A stretch of DNA of 64,000 nucleotides from Clostridia bacterium (GTDB taxonomy: Bacteria > Bacillota > Clostridia > Oscillospirales > CAG-272), in contig JAGAPG010000022.1 of NCBI GenBank assembly GCA_017623355.1, positions 98,029-162,028 of the forward strand, read 5' to 3'. This document shows, in pieces, positions 16,183 through 25,126 of this stretch. Both the position numbers and the translations under genes were made by a program. Each line of letters begins with the position of its first letter. Position 1 is the stretch's first letter. Under the pieces are notes generated by a model. The model was given only the letters and a program-made list of their open reading frames with translations. It was not told the origin of the DNA and did not search any database.

Positions 16183-17105
16183 AAAGGTTTTTAGCTTTAA
16201 TAGCATTAGTGCTTATATTTTGTACGTCGTTTGTGGGATGTGATCTTCTGCCTTCGCCTGATGTCGAGGATGAAGAATCAAGCTCGGTAGCAAATGCAGC
16301 TCTTGATAATATTCCCGAATATTCGGGAAGCATATATATAACGATAAACGATAATAAGCCGTCATTTACAGCGGAAGAGATAACAACCAAGGCGTATGAA
16401 TTTTACAGTCCTCTTGATTCTCTTGAAAGATGCGGATACGCAGAGGCTTGCATAGGAAAGGAGCTTATGCCCACTGAGGATAGAGAAAGCATAAGCCACG
16501 TATACCCTACAGGCTGGGAGCAGGCAAGATACGATTGCGTCGACGGCGGATATTTATATAATCGCTGTCACTTGATAGGATTTCAGCTTACAGGTGAAAA
16601 TGATAACGAATTGAATCTTATAACGGGAACGAAAAGTCTTAATAACGACGGAATGTTACCGTTTGAAAATATGGTTGCAGACTATATAAAGGAAACTAAT
16701 AATCACGTTATGTACAGAGTAACTCCGGTGTTTGAGGGAAACAATCTTCTTGCAAGCGGAGTTTTGGTAGAAGCGTATTCTGTTGAGGATGATGGCGAGG
16801 GAATTTGCTTCAATATATATATTTATAATGCTCAGCCGGGGGTAAGCATAGATTACAGAACAGGGAAAAGCCATTTGAGCTCGGAAACACCCGAGGAAAC
16901 AACGACCGAAGAAACAACAACCGAGCAACAGATCGGTGATGATGAGGAAGCAAAATTTATTTTGAATACGAATACGAAAAAATTTCATAAGGAAAGCTGC
17001 TCCTCTGCAACCGATATGAAGGAAGAAAACCGCGAGGAATTTATCGGAACTAAAAATGAGCTTAAAGAGCTTGGCTATACAGCCTGCGGATCTTGTAAGC
17101 CGTAA
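16179..17105 (+). CDS. DNA/RNA non-specific endonuclease lipoprotein
   Basis: 308 residues. A lipoprotein signal ends at the lipobox FVGC (Cys21). The nuclease core has ISHVYPTGWEQARYD and LYNRCHLIGFQLTGENDNEL; His131 takes the place of the histidine in the DRGH motif of EndA/NucA enzymes, here written NRCH. The region LITGTKSLNNDGMLPFEN is the usual continuation. A Thr/Glu linker (about 230-250) leads to a C-terminal mini-domain FHKESCSSATDMKEEN ... ACGSCKP that looks like the Cys-containing Ada-like metal-binding end found on DNA-entry nucleases. It sits on the outer face of the membrane, degrading DNA or RNA for nutrition or uptake. Confidence 0.9.
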   Translation: MKRFLALIALVLIFCTSFVGCDLLPSPDVEDEESSSVANAALDNIPEYSGSIYITINDNKPSFTAEEITTKAYEFYSPLDSLERCGYAEACIGKELMPTEDRESISHVYPTGWEQARYDCVDGGYLYNRCHLIGFQLTGENDNELNLITGTKSLNNDGMLPFENMVADYIKETNNHVMYRVTPVFEGNNLLASGVLVEAYSVEDDGEGICFNIYIYNAQPGVSIDYRTGKSHLSSETPEETTTEETTTEQQIGDDEEAKFILNTNTKKFHKESCSSATDMKEENREEFIGTKNELKELGYTACGSCKP

Positions 17106-17114
17106 GGAGATTTT

Positions 17115-18557
17115 ATGAAAAAAAGAATATTAGCGTTGCTTATTATGCTGTTGATGCTACTTTCATCCTGTAATACTCAAAATAGCTCGCCAAGCGATAG
17201 TAGCACTGATGAAGAAGCATCTCATGAGCAGACGACCGACGCGCAATCGACCGCGGAAAAAACCGAGCAAACCACCACCGAGGAAGAATCGAGCACGCAA
17301 GGACCTGAGATATCCCCACTTGCATTTGTGTATACTTCGCAGGATATGGGACAGCTTGACGCTACCTTGACTCTTGAGGGTGAGGACGGAATTTACGAGA
17401 TCTATTATATGGATACAGAGTTGTCAAGACTTGAGGGGTATAATAAAATAACAGAAATCACCGTTGAAAACGGTATAGGAAGCATTGATATAATTGATTC
17501 TGTTATTCCGCCTACTGCATTCGGTATAATTGCAATAAATACTGAAACCAAGGATACATATGAGGCTAAAATACAGTCAGAGCGCCTTTTAGGAGATGAG
17601 GCATATATATTTGGAGTCCTTTCCGATGTTCATTTTGGAAGATATAATGTCTCAGGCACAGGCGATGATGCGATAGATGCGTTTGATAATGCTCTTGATC
17701 ATTTTGATGAAATAGGAGTTGATTTCGTAGCTATTACGGGTGATATAACCTCCGAGGGAGAGGAAGAAAGCTTCATTAAATACACAGAGGCTGTCAGCAC
17801 GAGAAATTATGAGGTATTTTCGTGTACGGGAAATCACGATGTTACAGCGATTGCAAACGGACTTTGGAAGCAATATATGAATAAAGAGGCGTTTGATGGA
17901 AGTAATTCGCGAATAACCGATGTTTCCGCAAACGGACTTGACTTCGTTTTTTGTCCTGATGAAGCTGAAACAACGGGGGATGTATTTGTGTTTCTATCTC
18001 AAATGAGATGGTCTTATAATTCATCGACAAGCACGCTTCTTGATTTTTCACAAATAAATTGGTTAAAAAGCGTGGCTGAAAAATATAAGGACAAAACAGT
18101 CTATCTCTTTTTCCACACATTTTTGTGCGGTCCTGACGGAGAGGGACACACAGGTGTTGGAAATATAAAAAACCCCGCAGGATACGAATATGACCTTCCG
18201 TATACAAGCGGCTGCGGAGATGAAAAGCTGTTTCGCGGAATTCTTGAAAAATATAAAAATATAATATTTTTCAGCGGACATTCGCATTGGATGTTTGAAA
18301 TGGAAAAATATAATGAAAATGCTAACTTTTCAAACTTCAACGCAGAATATGGCTATATGGTGCACGTTCCAAGCGTTACAGAGCCCCGATGGGTAGATGA
18401 TGACGATACATATCGTGAAAGCAAAAATACGCAGAACTCACAGGGCTGGATAATTTATGCGTACGACAAATATACGCTTATGATTCCTGTAGATTTTGTT
18501 ACAGGTACTTATTATACAGAATATATGGAAATAATTTATACAAGCATTCAGGAGTAA
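17115..18557 (+). CDS. Calcineurin-like metallophosphoesterase lipoprotein
   Basis: 480 residues. Lipobox LLSSC (Cys19) followed by a Ser/Thr/Glu-rich linker to about residue 60. The phosphoesterase motifs are in order: GVLSDVHFG, FVAITGDITSEG, CTGNHD, FFHTF and FFSGHSHWMF. These place a two-metal site on the cell surface. Between linker and catalytic domain there is a beta-rich segment (about 70-155). It lies 9 nt behind the nuclease gene, so release of phosphate from nucleotides made by the nuclease is a plausible joint function (inference). Confidence 0.9.
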   Translation: MKKRILALLIMLLMLLSSCNTQNSSPSDSSTDEEASHEQTTDAQSTAEKTEQTTTEEESSTQGPEISPLAFVYTSQDMGQLDATLTLEGEDGIYEIYYMDTELSRLEGYNKITEITVENGIGSIDIIDSVIPPTAFGIIAINTETKDTYEAKIQSERLLGDEAYIFGVLSDVHFGRYNVSGTGDDAIDAFDNALDHFDEIGVDFVAITGDITSEGEEESFIKYTEAVSTRNYEVFSCTGNHDVTAIANGLWKQYMNKEAFDGSNSRITDVSANGLDFVFCPDEAETTGDVFVFLSQMRWSYNSSTSTLLDFSQINWLKSVAEKYKDKTVYLFFHTFLCGPDGEGHTGVGNIKNPAGYEYDLPYTSGCGDEKLFRGILEKYKNIIFFSGHSHWMFEMEKYNENANFSNFNAEYGYMVHVPSVTEPRWVDDDDTYRESKNTQNSQGWIIYAYDKYTLMIPVDFVTGTYYTEYMEIIYTSIQE

Positions 18558-18560
18558 CTT

Positions 18561-19922
18561 ATGAAGATAATAACAACATCAATAAAAGAAAACAAATTTT
18601 TTGAAGAAAAAGAAATAAAAATGGGAAATCTTCCCGAATCGCACGAAAATTCGATAATAAATGTTTTTGATGAGATAAAATATCAAAGCATTATCGGCTT
18701 TGGAGGAGCATTTACCGATTCATCTGCGTATAATTATTCGCTTATGAGCGATAAAAATAAAGAGCTCGTTATAAAAGCATATTTTGATAAAAATGACGGT
18801 ATCGCATATAATTTTGGAAGAACCCACATAAATGCTTGCGATTTTGCTATTGAGCCTTATACTTATGTGCAGGACGGAGATAAAACACTTGATAGCTTTG
18901 ATATCGGATACGATAAAAAGCATATACTTCCGTTTTTGAAGGATGCTCTCAAATGTACAAAGGACGGAATAATGCTTTTCGCATCTCCTTGGTCGCCACC
19001 TGCTTATATGAAGGATAACAAAAGCGTGTTCAAGGGCGGAAAGCTTCTTGATGAATATAAGGACACTTGGGCGCGTTATTATGCTAAATATATAAAAGCT
19101 ATGAAGGCACAGGGGGTTGAAATTTCCGCAATCTCTGTTCAAAACGAGCCTTTGGCTATTCAAAGCTGGGAAAGCTGTCAGTATACTCCCGAGGAGGAGG
19201 CTGAATTTGCTGAAAAATATCTCATTCCTGCACTCGATGGCGAGGGACTTTCCGATATAAAGATCATTATTTGGGATCATAATAAGGAAAGAGTTTATGA
19301 CAGAGCTAAGAAGATACTTAAAGCTCCTTTACTTAAAAAACGTGTTTGGGGTGTAGGCCACCATTGGTATTCGGGAGATCATTTTGACGGTTTAAGACTC
19401 GTTCACGAGGCTCTCGGCAAAGAGGTGCTTTGTACTGAGTTCTGCTCCGGAATTTATGAGGATCCTATTTATATAGCTGAAAGATATGCAAGAGAAATGT
19501 GCGAGAATCTTAATAATTTTATGAGCGCATCTTGCGATTGGAATCTCATTCTTGATACAAACGGAGGTCCGTTCCATAACAGAACAAGCGGCAAAAAGCC
19601 CACCGATCCCGAATTTGATCCAAAGGACGGAGGCTGTGCTGCACCTATCCTTTATGATGTGGAAAATGATAAGGTAATTTTAACTCCTTGCTATTACTAT
19701 ATAGGTCATTTTTCTAAATATATAGAAAAGGGTGCAAAGAGAATAGCCACCACAAAATATACTGATGATCTAAATGTTTGTGCATTTGAAAATCCAAACG
19801 GAGAGAAGATCGTTATAATACTTAACTCTACAAATAATATTCGCGAAGCTGTTATTCGTCATAACGATGTATGTACACGAATTGAAATCGGAGCGCATAC
19901 AATAACAACAATAATATTCTGA
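18561..19922 (+). CDS. Glycoside hydrolase family 30 (glucosylceramidase/beta-glucosidase type)
   Basis: 453 residues. IIGFGGAFTDSSAYN, GRTHINACDFA, FASPWSPPAYMKDN and SVQNEPLAIQSWESC are GH30 hallmarks. Acid/base Glu196 lies in QNEP and nucleophile Glu293 in CTEFCSG. The C-terminal beta-sandwich ends with IEIGAHTITTIIF. The subfamily is likely GH30_1-3 type, acting on beta-linked glucosides. There is no signal peptide although the two genes before it encode lipoproteins. It starts 3 nt behind the phosphoesterase gene, which makes co-transcription nearly certain. Confidence 0.93.
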   Translation: MKIITTSIKENKFFEEKEIKMGNLPESHENSIINVFDEIKYQSIIGFGGAFTDSSAYNYSLMSDKNKELVIKAYFDKNDGIAYNFGRTHINACDFAIEPYTYVQDGDKTLDSFDIGYDKKHILPFLKDALKCTKDGIMLFASPWSPPAYMKDNKSVFKGGKLLDEYKDTWARYYAKYIKAMKAQGVEISAISVQNEPLAIQSWESCQYTPEEEAEFAEKYLIPALDGEGLSDIKIIIWDHNKERVYDRAKKILKAPLLKKRVWGVGHHWYSGDHFDGLRLVHEALGKEVLCTEFCSGIYEDPIYIAERYAREMCENLNNFMSASCDWNLILDTNGGPFHNRTSGKKPTDPEFDPKDGGCAAPILYDVENDKVILTPCYYYIGHFSKYIEKGAKRIATTKYTDDLNVCAFENPNGEKIVIILNSTNNIREAVIRHNDVCTRIEIGAHTITTIIF

Positions 19923-19931
19923 TAATAAAAA

Positions 19932-19959
19932 ATGGCAGATCGGCAAAACGGTCTGCCAT
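19932..19959 (+). promoter_or_regulatory. Hairpin between GH30 and mgtC, ending at the mgtC ribosome binding site
   Basis: Arms ATGGCAGATC (19932-19941) and GGTCTGCCAT (19950-19959), loop of 8. GGAG (19960-19963) follows immediately, and GATTTTTA gives a weak T-tract, so it could be a partial terminator or a structure that exposes or hides the start region. Confidence 0.6.
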
Positions 19960-19969
19960 GGAGATTTTT

Positions 19970-20608
19970 ATGATAGAAGAACTTTGGATGCTTTTTGATA
20001 TAGCCATATCTGCGCTTCTTGGCTTTGCAATAGGTCTTGAGAGAAAGATAAGAATGAAGGAAGCGGGAATAAGAACCCATACGATAGTTTGCGTAGGCTC
20101 GGCTCTTATGATGATAATAAGTATGCACGCATTTGGACCAAACAGCGATACGGCAAGGGTAGCTGCTCAGATAGTAACCGGAATAGGTTTTCTTGGTGCG
20201 GGCATTATTGTGTTTAAGAAGCATGAGGTCAGAGGACTTACTACGGCGGCAGGTATTTGGGCTACGGCAGGTGTAGGAATGGCAGCAGGCGCTTCTATGT
20301 ATATTTTAGCTGTCGGCTCAACGCTTATACTGATACTTTCTCAATGTATATTCAGACTAAAGATATTTAAATCGAAAAAAACCTTTTCGGTAAATATTCG
20401 TTTTATCCAAGAAAACGGAGCGAATATGAAAATAAAGCAGATCTTCGGCGTAGATAGATTCAATCATCTTATTATTGAAAGAAAAGGCGATATGATAATT
20501 TATAGTGCTACACTGAATACGGAAAAGGAGCTTTCATCAAATAAGCTTAACGAAATAATAACATCTAATACATTCATATATTCAATAGAACGATGTGATA
20601 ATGATTAA
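19970..20608 (+). CDS. MgtC/SapB family membrane protein
   Basis: 212 residues. ATG 19970 is preferred over ATG 19958, which lies inside the hairpin; GGAG is 6 nt before 19970. GFAIGLERKIRMKEAGIRTHT, VCVGSALMMIISM, ARVAAQIVTGIGFLGAG and GLTTAAGIWATAGVGMA are the conserved MgtC membrane core (about four to five TM segments in residues 5-125). A soluble tail of about 80 residues follows. MgtC proteins of enterobacteria restrain the F-type ATPase under Mg2+ limitation; the Firmicute members are less well understood. Confidence 0.93.
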   Translation: MIEELWMLFDIAISALLGFAIGLERKIRMKEAGIRTHTIVCVGSALMMIISMHAFGPNSDTARVAAQIVTGIGFLGAGIIVFKKHEVRGLTTAAGIWATAGVGMAAGASMYILAVGSTLILILSQCIFRLKIFKSKKTFSVNIRFIQENGANMKIKQIFGVDRFNHLIIERKGDMIIYSATLNTEKELSSNKLNEIITSNTFIYSIERCDND

Positions 20609-20635
20609 AAAAGTGCTCTATATAGAGCACTTTTT
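20608..20635. terminator. Bidirectional terminator, mgtC and MFS gene
   Basis: 28-nt perfect palindrome: AAAAAGTGCTCTAT paired with its complement, between convergent genes. Confidence 0.88.
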
Positions 20636-20636
20636 G

Positions 20637-21902
20637 TTATTTTGAAGATATCTTTTTGATTTTTACTAACGATACGCTTACGTAAAATATAGTTATAACA
20701 GTGATAATGAAGGAAATAGCTGAAAGCACCTGCTGAGCGTAAATATTCATACCCAAAAATGTATTTTGATTTGACTGAATATATGTAACAAGCGGACTTA
20801 CCGCGAGCGTTGACAAAAATCCGAAAACGCCTGCAACGGCAAGAGAAATAGCTAATGCGTCAGCTCTTTTTTCCTCGGCTACATAATCGTAGCAAAGATT
20901 TATAAGAGCAGAGTTTATACCACCCATAGCGATAGCATAGCATACGTAATACATAGTGAAGAATATTTTTCCGTTGTCGGGAACGCAGAATGTGTTTATA
21001 AAAAATCCTATAGCGGCAACCGCAAAGCATAGGCGAAGCATTTTGGCAAACGATTGCTTATCTGCGTATTTTCCCCAAACAAACGAAAAAGATACGCGAG
21101 CAACGGCGTATATAACGCTGAGAACGGCAACAAAGACCTGAGAAAATCCAAGCTCCTCGATTTGATAAGTTCCGTAATACGGAGTTGCGCAATATGTAGC
21201 TATATGCCAAAGAACAAATACGATCGTTATGCGTAAAATATTTTTATCCTTTAAAATAGAAGCAAGATCTATTTTTTTAGATAAGCTTATATGATCGTTT
21301 GGCTTTTGTACAGTAAGAAGCATTGTGACAGTGTGAAGAAGCATAAGAACAAAAATAACAATAGCACCTATTATAAAAGCCGTGCGTATATCACCAATAG
21401 CCTTATAATGATCGACTATCGCACCCATAGCGAAGGAAAATCCCATTCCTGCAATAAGAGATACCATTTCCTTTTTAGCAGTGAAAATACCTCTTTTTTC
21501 GTTATCAACAAGAGACATAAACCAATCTATTTTTTTGGGATGAGCAATATTGTAAAAGAAATATGCGAGCAAAATAATGATTATAAATAAAGCAGTCTTG
21601 ACATTCTTTGCGCCGTCGGATAGCGGAACAATATAGAGTGACATAAATAGAAGCTGATTAAGAACACTTAAAATGAGAACGGTTCTTTTAGTGTTTCCTC
21701 TCTTTATGAGCATAGCAAAAAGCTGAAAAACACATCCAAGAGAAATGAAGGAAGAGATGATTCCCGTAAGAGTATCAGAAATGCCAAGCTCCTTTGTTAT
21801 AGTCGCAAGATAAGTTCCTGCAACAAGGATAGATATGAGATATTCTATCGCGGCTTCTAAAATATACATCAAACGGCTGCGCTTATATAAATTTGTATTC
21901 AT
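20637..21902 (-). CDS. Major facilitator superfamily transporter
   Basis: 421 residues from ATG 21902 (MNTNLYKRSRLMYILEAAIE); an earlier in-frame start at 21968 would overlap the promoter. About 12 hydrophobic segments are visible, with KRGNTKRTVLILSVLNQLLF (loop and TM3) and WGKYADKQSFAKMLR in the second half (the loop 8-9 version of the MFS motif). The substrate cannot be assigned. It is monocistronic, convergent with mgtC. Confidence 0.85.
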   Translation of the reverse strand: MNTNLYKRSRLMYILEAAIEYLISILVAGTYLATITKELGISDTLTGIISSFISLGCVFQLFAMLIKRGNTKRTVLILSVLNQLLFMSLYIVPLSDGAKNVKTALFIIIILLAYFFYNIAHPKKIDWFMSLVDNEKRGIFTAKKEMVSLIAGMGFSFAMGAIVDHYKAIGDIRTAFIIGAIVIFVLMLLHTVTMLLTVQKPNDHISLSKKIDLASILKDKNILRITIVFVLWHIATYCATPYYGTYQIEELGFSQVFVAVLSVIYAVARVSFSFVWGKYADKQSFAKMLRLCFAVAAIGFFINTFCVPDNGKIFFTMYYVCYAIAMGGINSALINLCYDYVAEEKRADALAISLAVAGVFGFLSTLAVSPLVTYIQSNQNTFLGMNIYAQQVLSAISFIITVITIFYVSVSLVKIKKISSK

Positions 21903-21939
21903 TTTTGATCCGTGCCTTTGAAATAATTGATTTGAATTA

Positions 21940-21968
21940 ATTTTATCATTAAACGTCCCATAAATCAA
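21940..21968 (-). promoter_or_regulatory. Promoter of the MFS gene
   Basis: Minus strand TTGATT (21968-21963), 17 nt, TAAAAT (21945-21940). Confidence 0.6.
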
Positions 21969-21990
21969 GGGGAAAATAAAAAAGAAAATA

Positions 21991-22020
21991 AAAACAGCAT
22001 AGCAAATTGCTATGCTGTTT
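21991..22020 (-). terminator. Terminator of the discoidin-like protein gene
   Basis: Stem AAACAGCATAGCA / TGCTATGCTGTTT with loop ATT, T-run on the minus strand. Confidence 0.8.
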
Positions 22021-22039
22021 AAATGCTGTTATTTATATA

Positions 22040-23809
22040 TTAGATAATATAAAGGAGCGCAGAAATATCTTTTATCGAAAGAACCGCAGGATTTTGAGCG
22101 ATCTTCGGAGAGATGCTCTTCAAGTGATCAGCGCGGTCAGGATAAGTAGGAGTAGCAAATGATGTGGTAGAAGCCTTAGGAGATCTACCTGTGATCATTC
22201 CGTCAAAGTGAGGATATGCATAATCCTCCTCGTATACTTCAAGCTCTTTAAGGTACGGGAATATACCTGCGTTTGTTTTGAAAACAACGCGAACATCATC
22301 CGTAGCTACAGCCTCGGGAAGCTCAAAAGAAACGATATATTCTTTGTTCTTTTGGTTGAATGATGTTCCGGAAGCAACAGTCTTGAACTCGCCATCTACC
22401 TTTGCTTGAATATCAAAGGATAGAACGTGCTTTCCGTAGAAATCCTTTTCAAGGAAGTCCTCATCAACAACTGTGTCGTTGAAGTAGAGAACCACTTTGC
22501 TTACGCTATGAGCTTCTGTAAGAGTAACTCCGCAGTAAACATCCTTTTCAGGAGTCTGAGCGAACCAAGAGAATGAGTCGTCAGCAATAAGTCCGTCAGT
22601 AAGGTATTCTATAGCAGAAACACCGTATACGTCAAAGTTAGATGAAGCATAAGCTTTTCCGAAGCAAGCAAGGTTTCCTCCGGCTGTGGATTGCTTTCTT
22701 GCATCTGTAAGGTAGTCTGCAAGGAACACACATCTGTCATCGTTTTTAATATCGGGATCGTCGTAAATAGTAGCAACCATCTCGGTCAATGCAGCATTTC
22801 CGCCGTTTGTATTATTGAAAATTACCTTCATACCGGAAATTGTAATATAATCCTCGGACAATGGAATGGTAATATTATCAGTAGCACTTGCTGAAGGTGT
22901 AACTATAACATTTTCTGCAATAGGCTCCCATGTATCACCTACAAGACCTTCAACTGTTATATCAAAGGAAGAGGAATTGCCAATCGTTATGCTTCCAAAA
23001 TTGAGAGCAATATCGGAAATATTATATTCTTTATCAAACAATTTAGATATCCATTCGCCGCCTGATGTGGAATTAGCAACCCAACAGGTGGAATTAGAGT
23101 TATCAGTTGCCAAGTAAGGATACTGGTTTCTCATAGAAGATGAAGCTTCAACTGTATTGTTGCTGAGAGCAGCATTTGTTACCATATAAGCTCCGTCCGG
23201 AACGTCCCAAGCAGGTGCTTTAGCTGCCTTAGCAAATGAATTGATTTCGTATACGAGCGCAGGCTCCCACGGAATATAGCCGGAAACCTCTATACGAATC
23301 TTCTTCGTAGGTGTATCTCTTAAAGCTTCGGGAATTGTGATAGTAGAAACTGTAAAGTTGTGCTCTTCAAATGCATCGGTTTCATAAGGAACCTCTTGAT
23401 CGGGAGTTCCTATTGTGACCCATTCGCCGAGAACGAGCATTTTAGCAGTAAATAATGTGTTGAATCTTGAACAAATAATCTCGAGTCGATCAAAAACATA
23501 GTAATTCTTGAATTGGAGCTCGATGTACTGTGTAGCCTTAGGATCGATAGTGTTATCACGTCCTGAATAGTTAGGTCTCCAGAATTGATAACCGCCTACG
23601 CCGTTGTAACGGAGCTGACCTTCAATGATTCCGTCAACCGTATACTTTGCAAGAGAGTCAAGATTCCAAACGGATGATGCCTTAGCAGTAGCGCTTCTTG
23701 TGATGTTTTCATAGGGTGCGTCAGGATCTATAGCCTCAGCGCTTGCGAATACAGCAATGCAAGGGAGAAGCATCAAAACGCAGAGTATAAGTGAGATAAT
23801 TCTTTTCAT
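22040..23809 (-). CDS. Secreted protein with three discoidin (F5/8 type C)-like domains
   Basis: 589 residues. Signal peptide 1-25 (MKRIISLILCVLMLLPCIAV, then FASAEA). The mature part has three beta-rich modules at about 35-195, 205-350 and 380-545. Each has a pattern typical of carbohydrate-binding discoidin folds, for example AKASSVWNLDSLAKYTVDG, EASSSMRNQYPYLATDNSN and AYASSNFDVYGVSAIEYLTD, followed by YIELQF, EWISKLF or VYCGVTL. No catalytic domain, LPxTG or SLH motif is visible, so it may be a soluble or loosely held glycan-binding protein. It is monocistronic. Confidence 0.78.
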   Translation of the reverse strand: MKRIISLILCVLMLLPCIAVFASAEAIDPDAPYENITRSATAKASSVWNLDSLAKYTVDGIIEGQLRYNGVGGYQFWRPNYSGRDNTIDPKATQYIELQFKNYYVFDRLEIICSRFNTLFTAKMLVLGEWVTIGTPDQEVPYETDAFEEHNFTVSTITIPEALRDTPTKKIRIEVSGYIPWEPALVYEINSFAKAAKAPAWDVPDGAYMVTNAALSNNTVEASSSMRNQYPYLATDNSNSTCWVANSTSGGEWISKLFDKEYNISDIALNFGSITIGNSSSFDITVEGLVGDTWEPIAENVIVTPSASATDNITIPLSEDYITISGMKVIFNNTNGGNAALTEMVATIYDDPDIKNDDRCVFLADYLTDARKQSTAGGNLACFGKAYASSNFDVYGVSAIEYLTDGLIADDSFSWFAQTPEKDVYCGVTLTEAHSVSKVVLYFNDTVVDEDFLEKDFYGKHVLSFDIQAKVDGEFKTVASGTSFNQKNKEYIVSFELPEAVATDDVRVVFKTNAGIFPYLKELEVYEEDYAYPHFDGMITGRSPKASTTSFATPTYPDRADHLKSISPKIAQNPAVLSIKDISALLYII

Positions 23810-23851
23810 TTTTTACTCCTTTAAATATATTACAAGATTTATCTATTGTGT

Positions 23852-23880
23852 ATTTTACCATATGTAGCAGAATATTTCAA
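23852..23880 (-). promoter_or_regulatory. Promoter of the discoidin-like protein gene
   Basis: Minus strand TTGAAA (23880-23875), 17 nt, TAAAAT (23857-23852). Confidence 0.6.
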
Positions 23881-24003
23881 GTCTTTTTTGTAAAAAATAT
23901 CAAAAATATATATAAGAAATATAATAAATTTAAAAACAGTTCACAAAAAAGCACAAATCACCGTATAGAAAAAGGAAAAAAATCATATACTGATATAAAA
24001 GGC

Positions 24004-24057
24004 AAAAAACCACCAAACCGCTGACCCCGTTGGGGCGGAATGGTGGGCCTTTTTTGT
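24004..24057 (-). terminator. Terminator of ribF
   Basis: Minus strand CCACCATTCCGC - CCCAACGGGG - GCGGTTTGGTGG with two mismatched T pairs, followed by TTTTTTG. This stem is longer and more GC-rich than others in the window. Confidence 0.85.
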
Positions 24058-24969
24058 TTAAGAAAAATAAGTTTTTGCTTTTTCAATATCGTTTTGGACC
24101 TGTGTTTTCAGCTCCTCAAGAGAGGAAAATTTTTTCTCATCTCTTAAAAATTTATAAAAATTAACTCTTATCGATGAGCCGTAAAGTTCTTTGTCAAAGC
24201 CTATTATATGCGTTTCAATGTTTTCCTCGCTGCCCTCGGGATCGGTAGTTGGACGGACACCGACATTCGTGATAGACGGATAAACATCCTCTCCTATCTC
24301 ACATTCGGTAATATATACTCCGCGCCTCGGTATTACCTTGTCGCGCGGTATCCTTTGATTTATCGTTGGTATGCCGATGGTACGTCCAAGATGCTTTCCT
24401 TCTTCAATCTTTGCGTATATGCTATAGGGATTTGCAAGCTCGATGAGCTTTTCTATGCTGCCGTTTTCGATAAATTCTCTTAAAAGAGTGGAACTCAAAA
24501 CTTGATTTTCAAATTCGGTTTTTTCGCAAATTTGCACACATCCCCCATCTTTTTCAAACATTTTGCCAAGATCCTCGGCGCAAAACGCGCCATCCTTGCC
24601 AAATCTGAAATTAAAGCCGCAAACAGCGCCTTTTGCCTTAAGGTCTTTTTTCAAAATTTTTTCAACAAAGTATTCTCCGTCAAGTTCCGAGACATTTTCA
24701 AAATGCTCTATGCATATATAATCTATGCCAAAGCCTTTTATAAGACGTATCTTTTCCTCAAGCGAGCAAATACATCTTGCTGATTTTACCATAGGTACAG
24801 AGGAGAATGTGTAAACTGCGCTTTTGGCTTTCTTTTGCTTTGAAAGCATTACACATGAGGCGAAAACAGATAAATGTCCTCTGTGACAGCCGTCAAATGT
24901 GCCGAGCGCAACTACTGTATCTTCTGTAATATTACATATTTGCATGGTTTTAAGATCATAAACAGTCAT
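24058..24969 (-). CDS. ribF: Bifunctional riboflavin kinase / FAD synthetase
   Basis: 303 residues, the usual RibF length. The N-terminal nucleotidyltransferase domain has VVALGTFDGCHRGH (about 20-33) and YTFSSVP; VSELDGEYFVEKIL and CGFNFRFGKDGAF follow. The C-terminal flavokinase domain has GRTIGIPTIN, ITNVGVRPT, ETHIIGFDKELYGSSIRVNF and FLRDEKKFSSLEELKTQ. It converts riboflavin to FMN and FAD. GFNFRFGKDGAF is the normal FAD synthetase ligand loop. It is monocistronic with a short leader and no FMN riboswitch fold. Confidence 0.97.
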   Translation of the reverse strand: MTVYDLKTMQICNITEDTVVALGTFDGCHRGHLSVFASCVMLSKQKKAKSAVYTFSSVPMVKSARCICSLEEKIRLIKGFGIDYICIEHFENVSELDGEYFVEKILKKDLKAKGAVCGFNFRFGKDGAFCAEDLGKMFEKDGGCVQICEKTEFENQVLSSTLLREFIENGSIEKLIELANPYSIYAKIEEGKHLGRTIGIPTINQRIPRDKVIPRRGVYITECEIGEDVYPSITNVGVRPTTDPEGSEENIETHIIGFDKELYGSSIRVNFYKFLRDEKKFSSLEELKTQVQNDIEKAKTYFS

Positions 24970-24998
24970 TTTTGCGCTCCTTTCATTTTTTTGTATTT

Positions 24999-25027
24999 AT
25001 TTTAGTACAAAAATATGATTTTTTCAA
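24999..25027 (-). promoter_or_regulatory. Promoter of ribF
   Basis: Minus strand TTGAAA (25027-25022), 17 nt, TAAAAT (25004-24999), about 30 nt before the start. Confidence 0.6.
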
Positions 25028-25126
25028 GCATAAATACAAAAATATATGAAATATTAAAAAATTTATATACAAAAAAGAAAAAATGTGTTAAAATTAAATA
25101 TATATCTTGCGAAAGGGGGCTTTTTT

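Noticed and set aside
24970-25060. FMN riboswitch before ribF
   Set aside because: The leader is about 30 nt from the -10 box to the start, too short for the fold, and no conserved blocks are seen.
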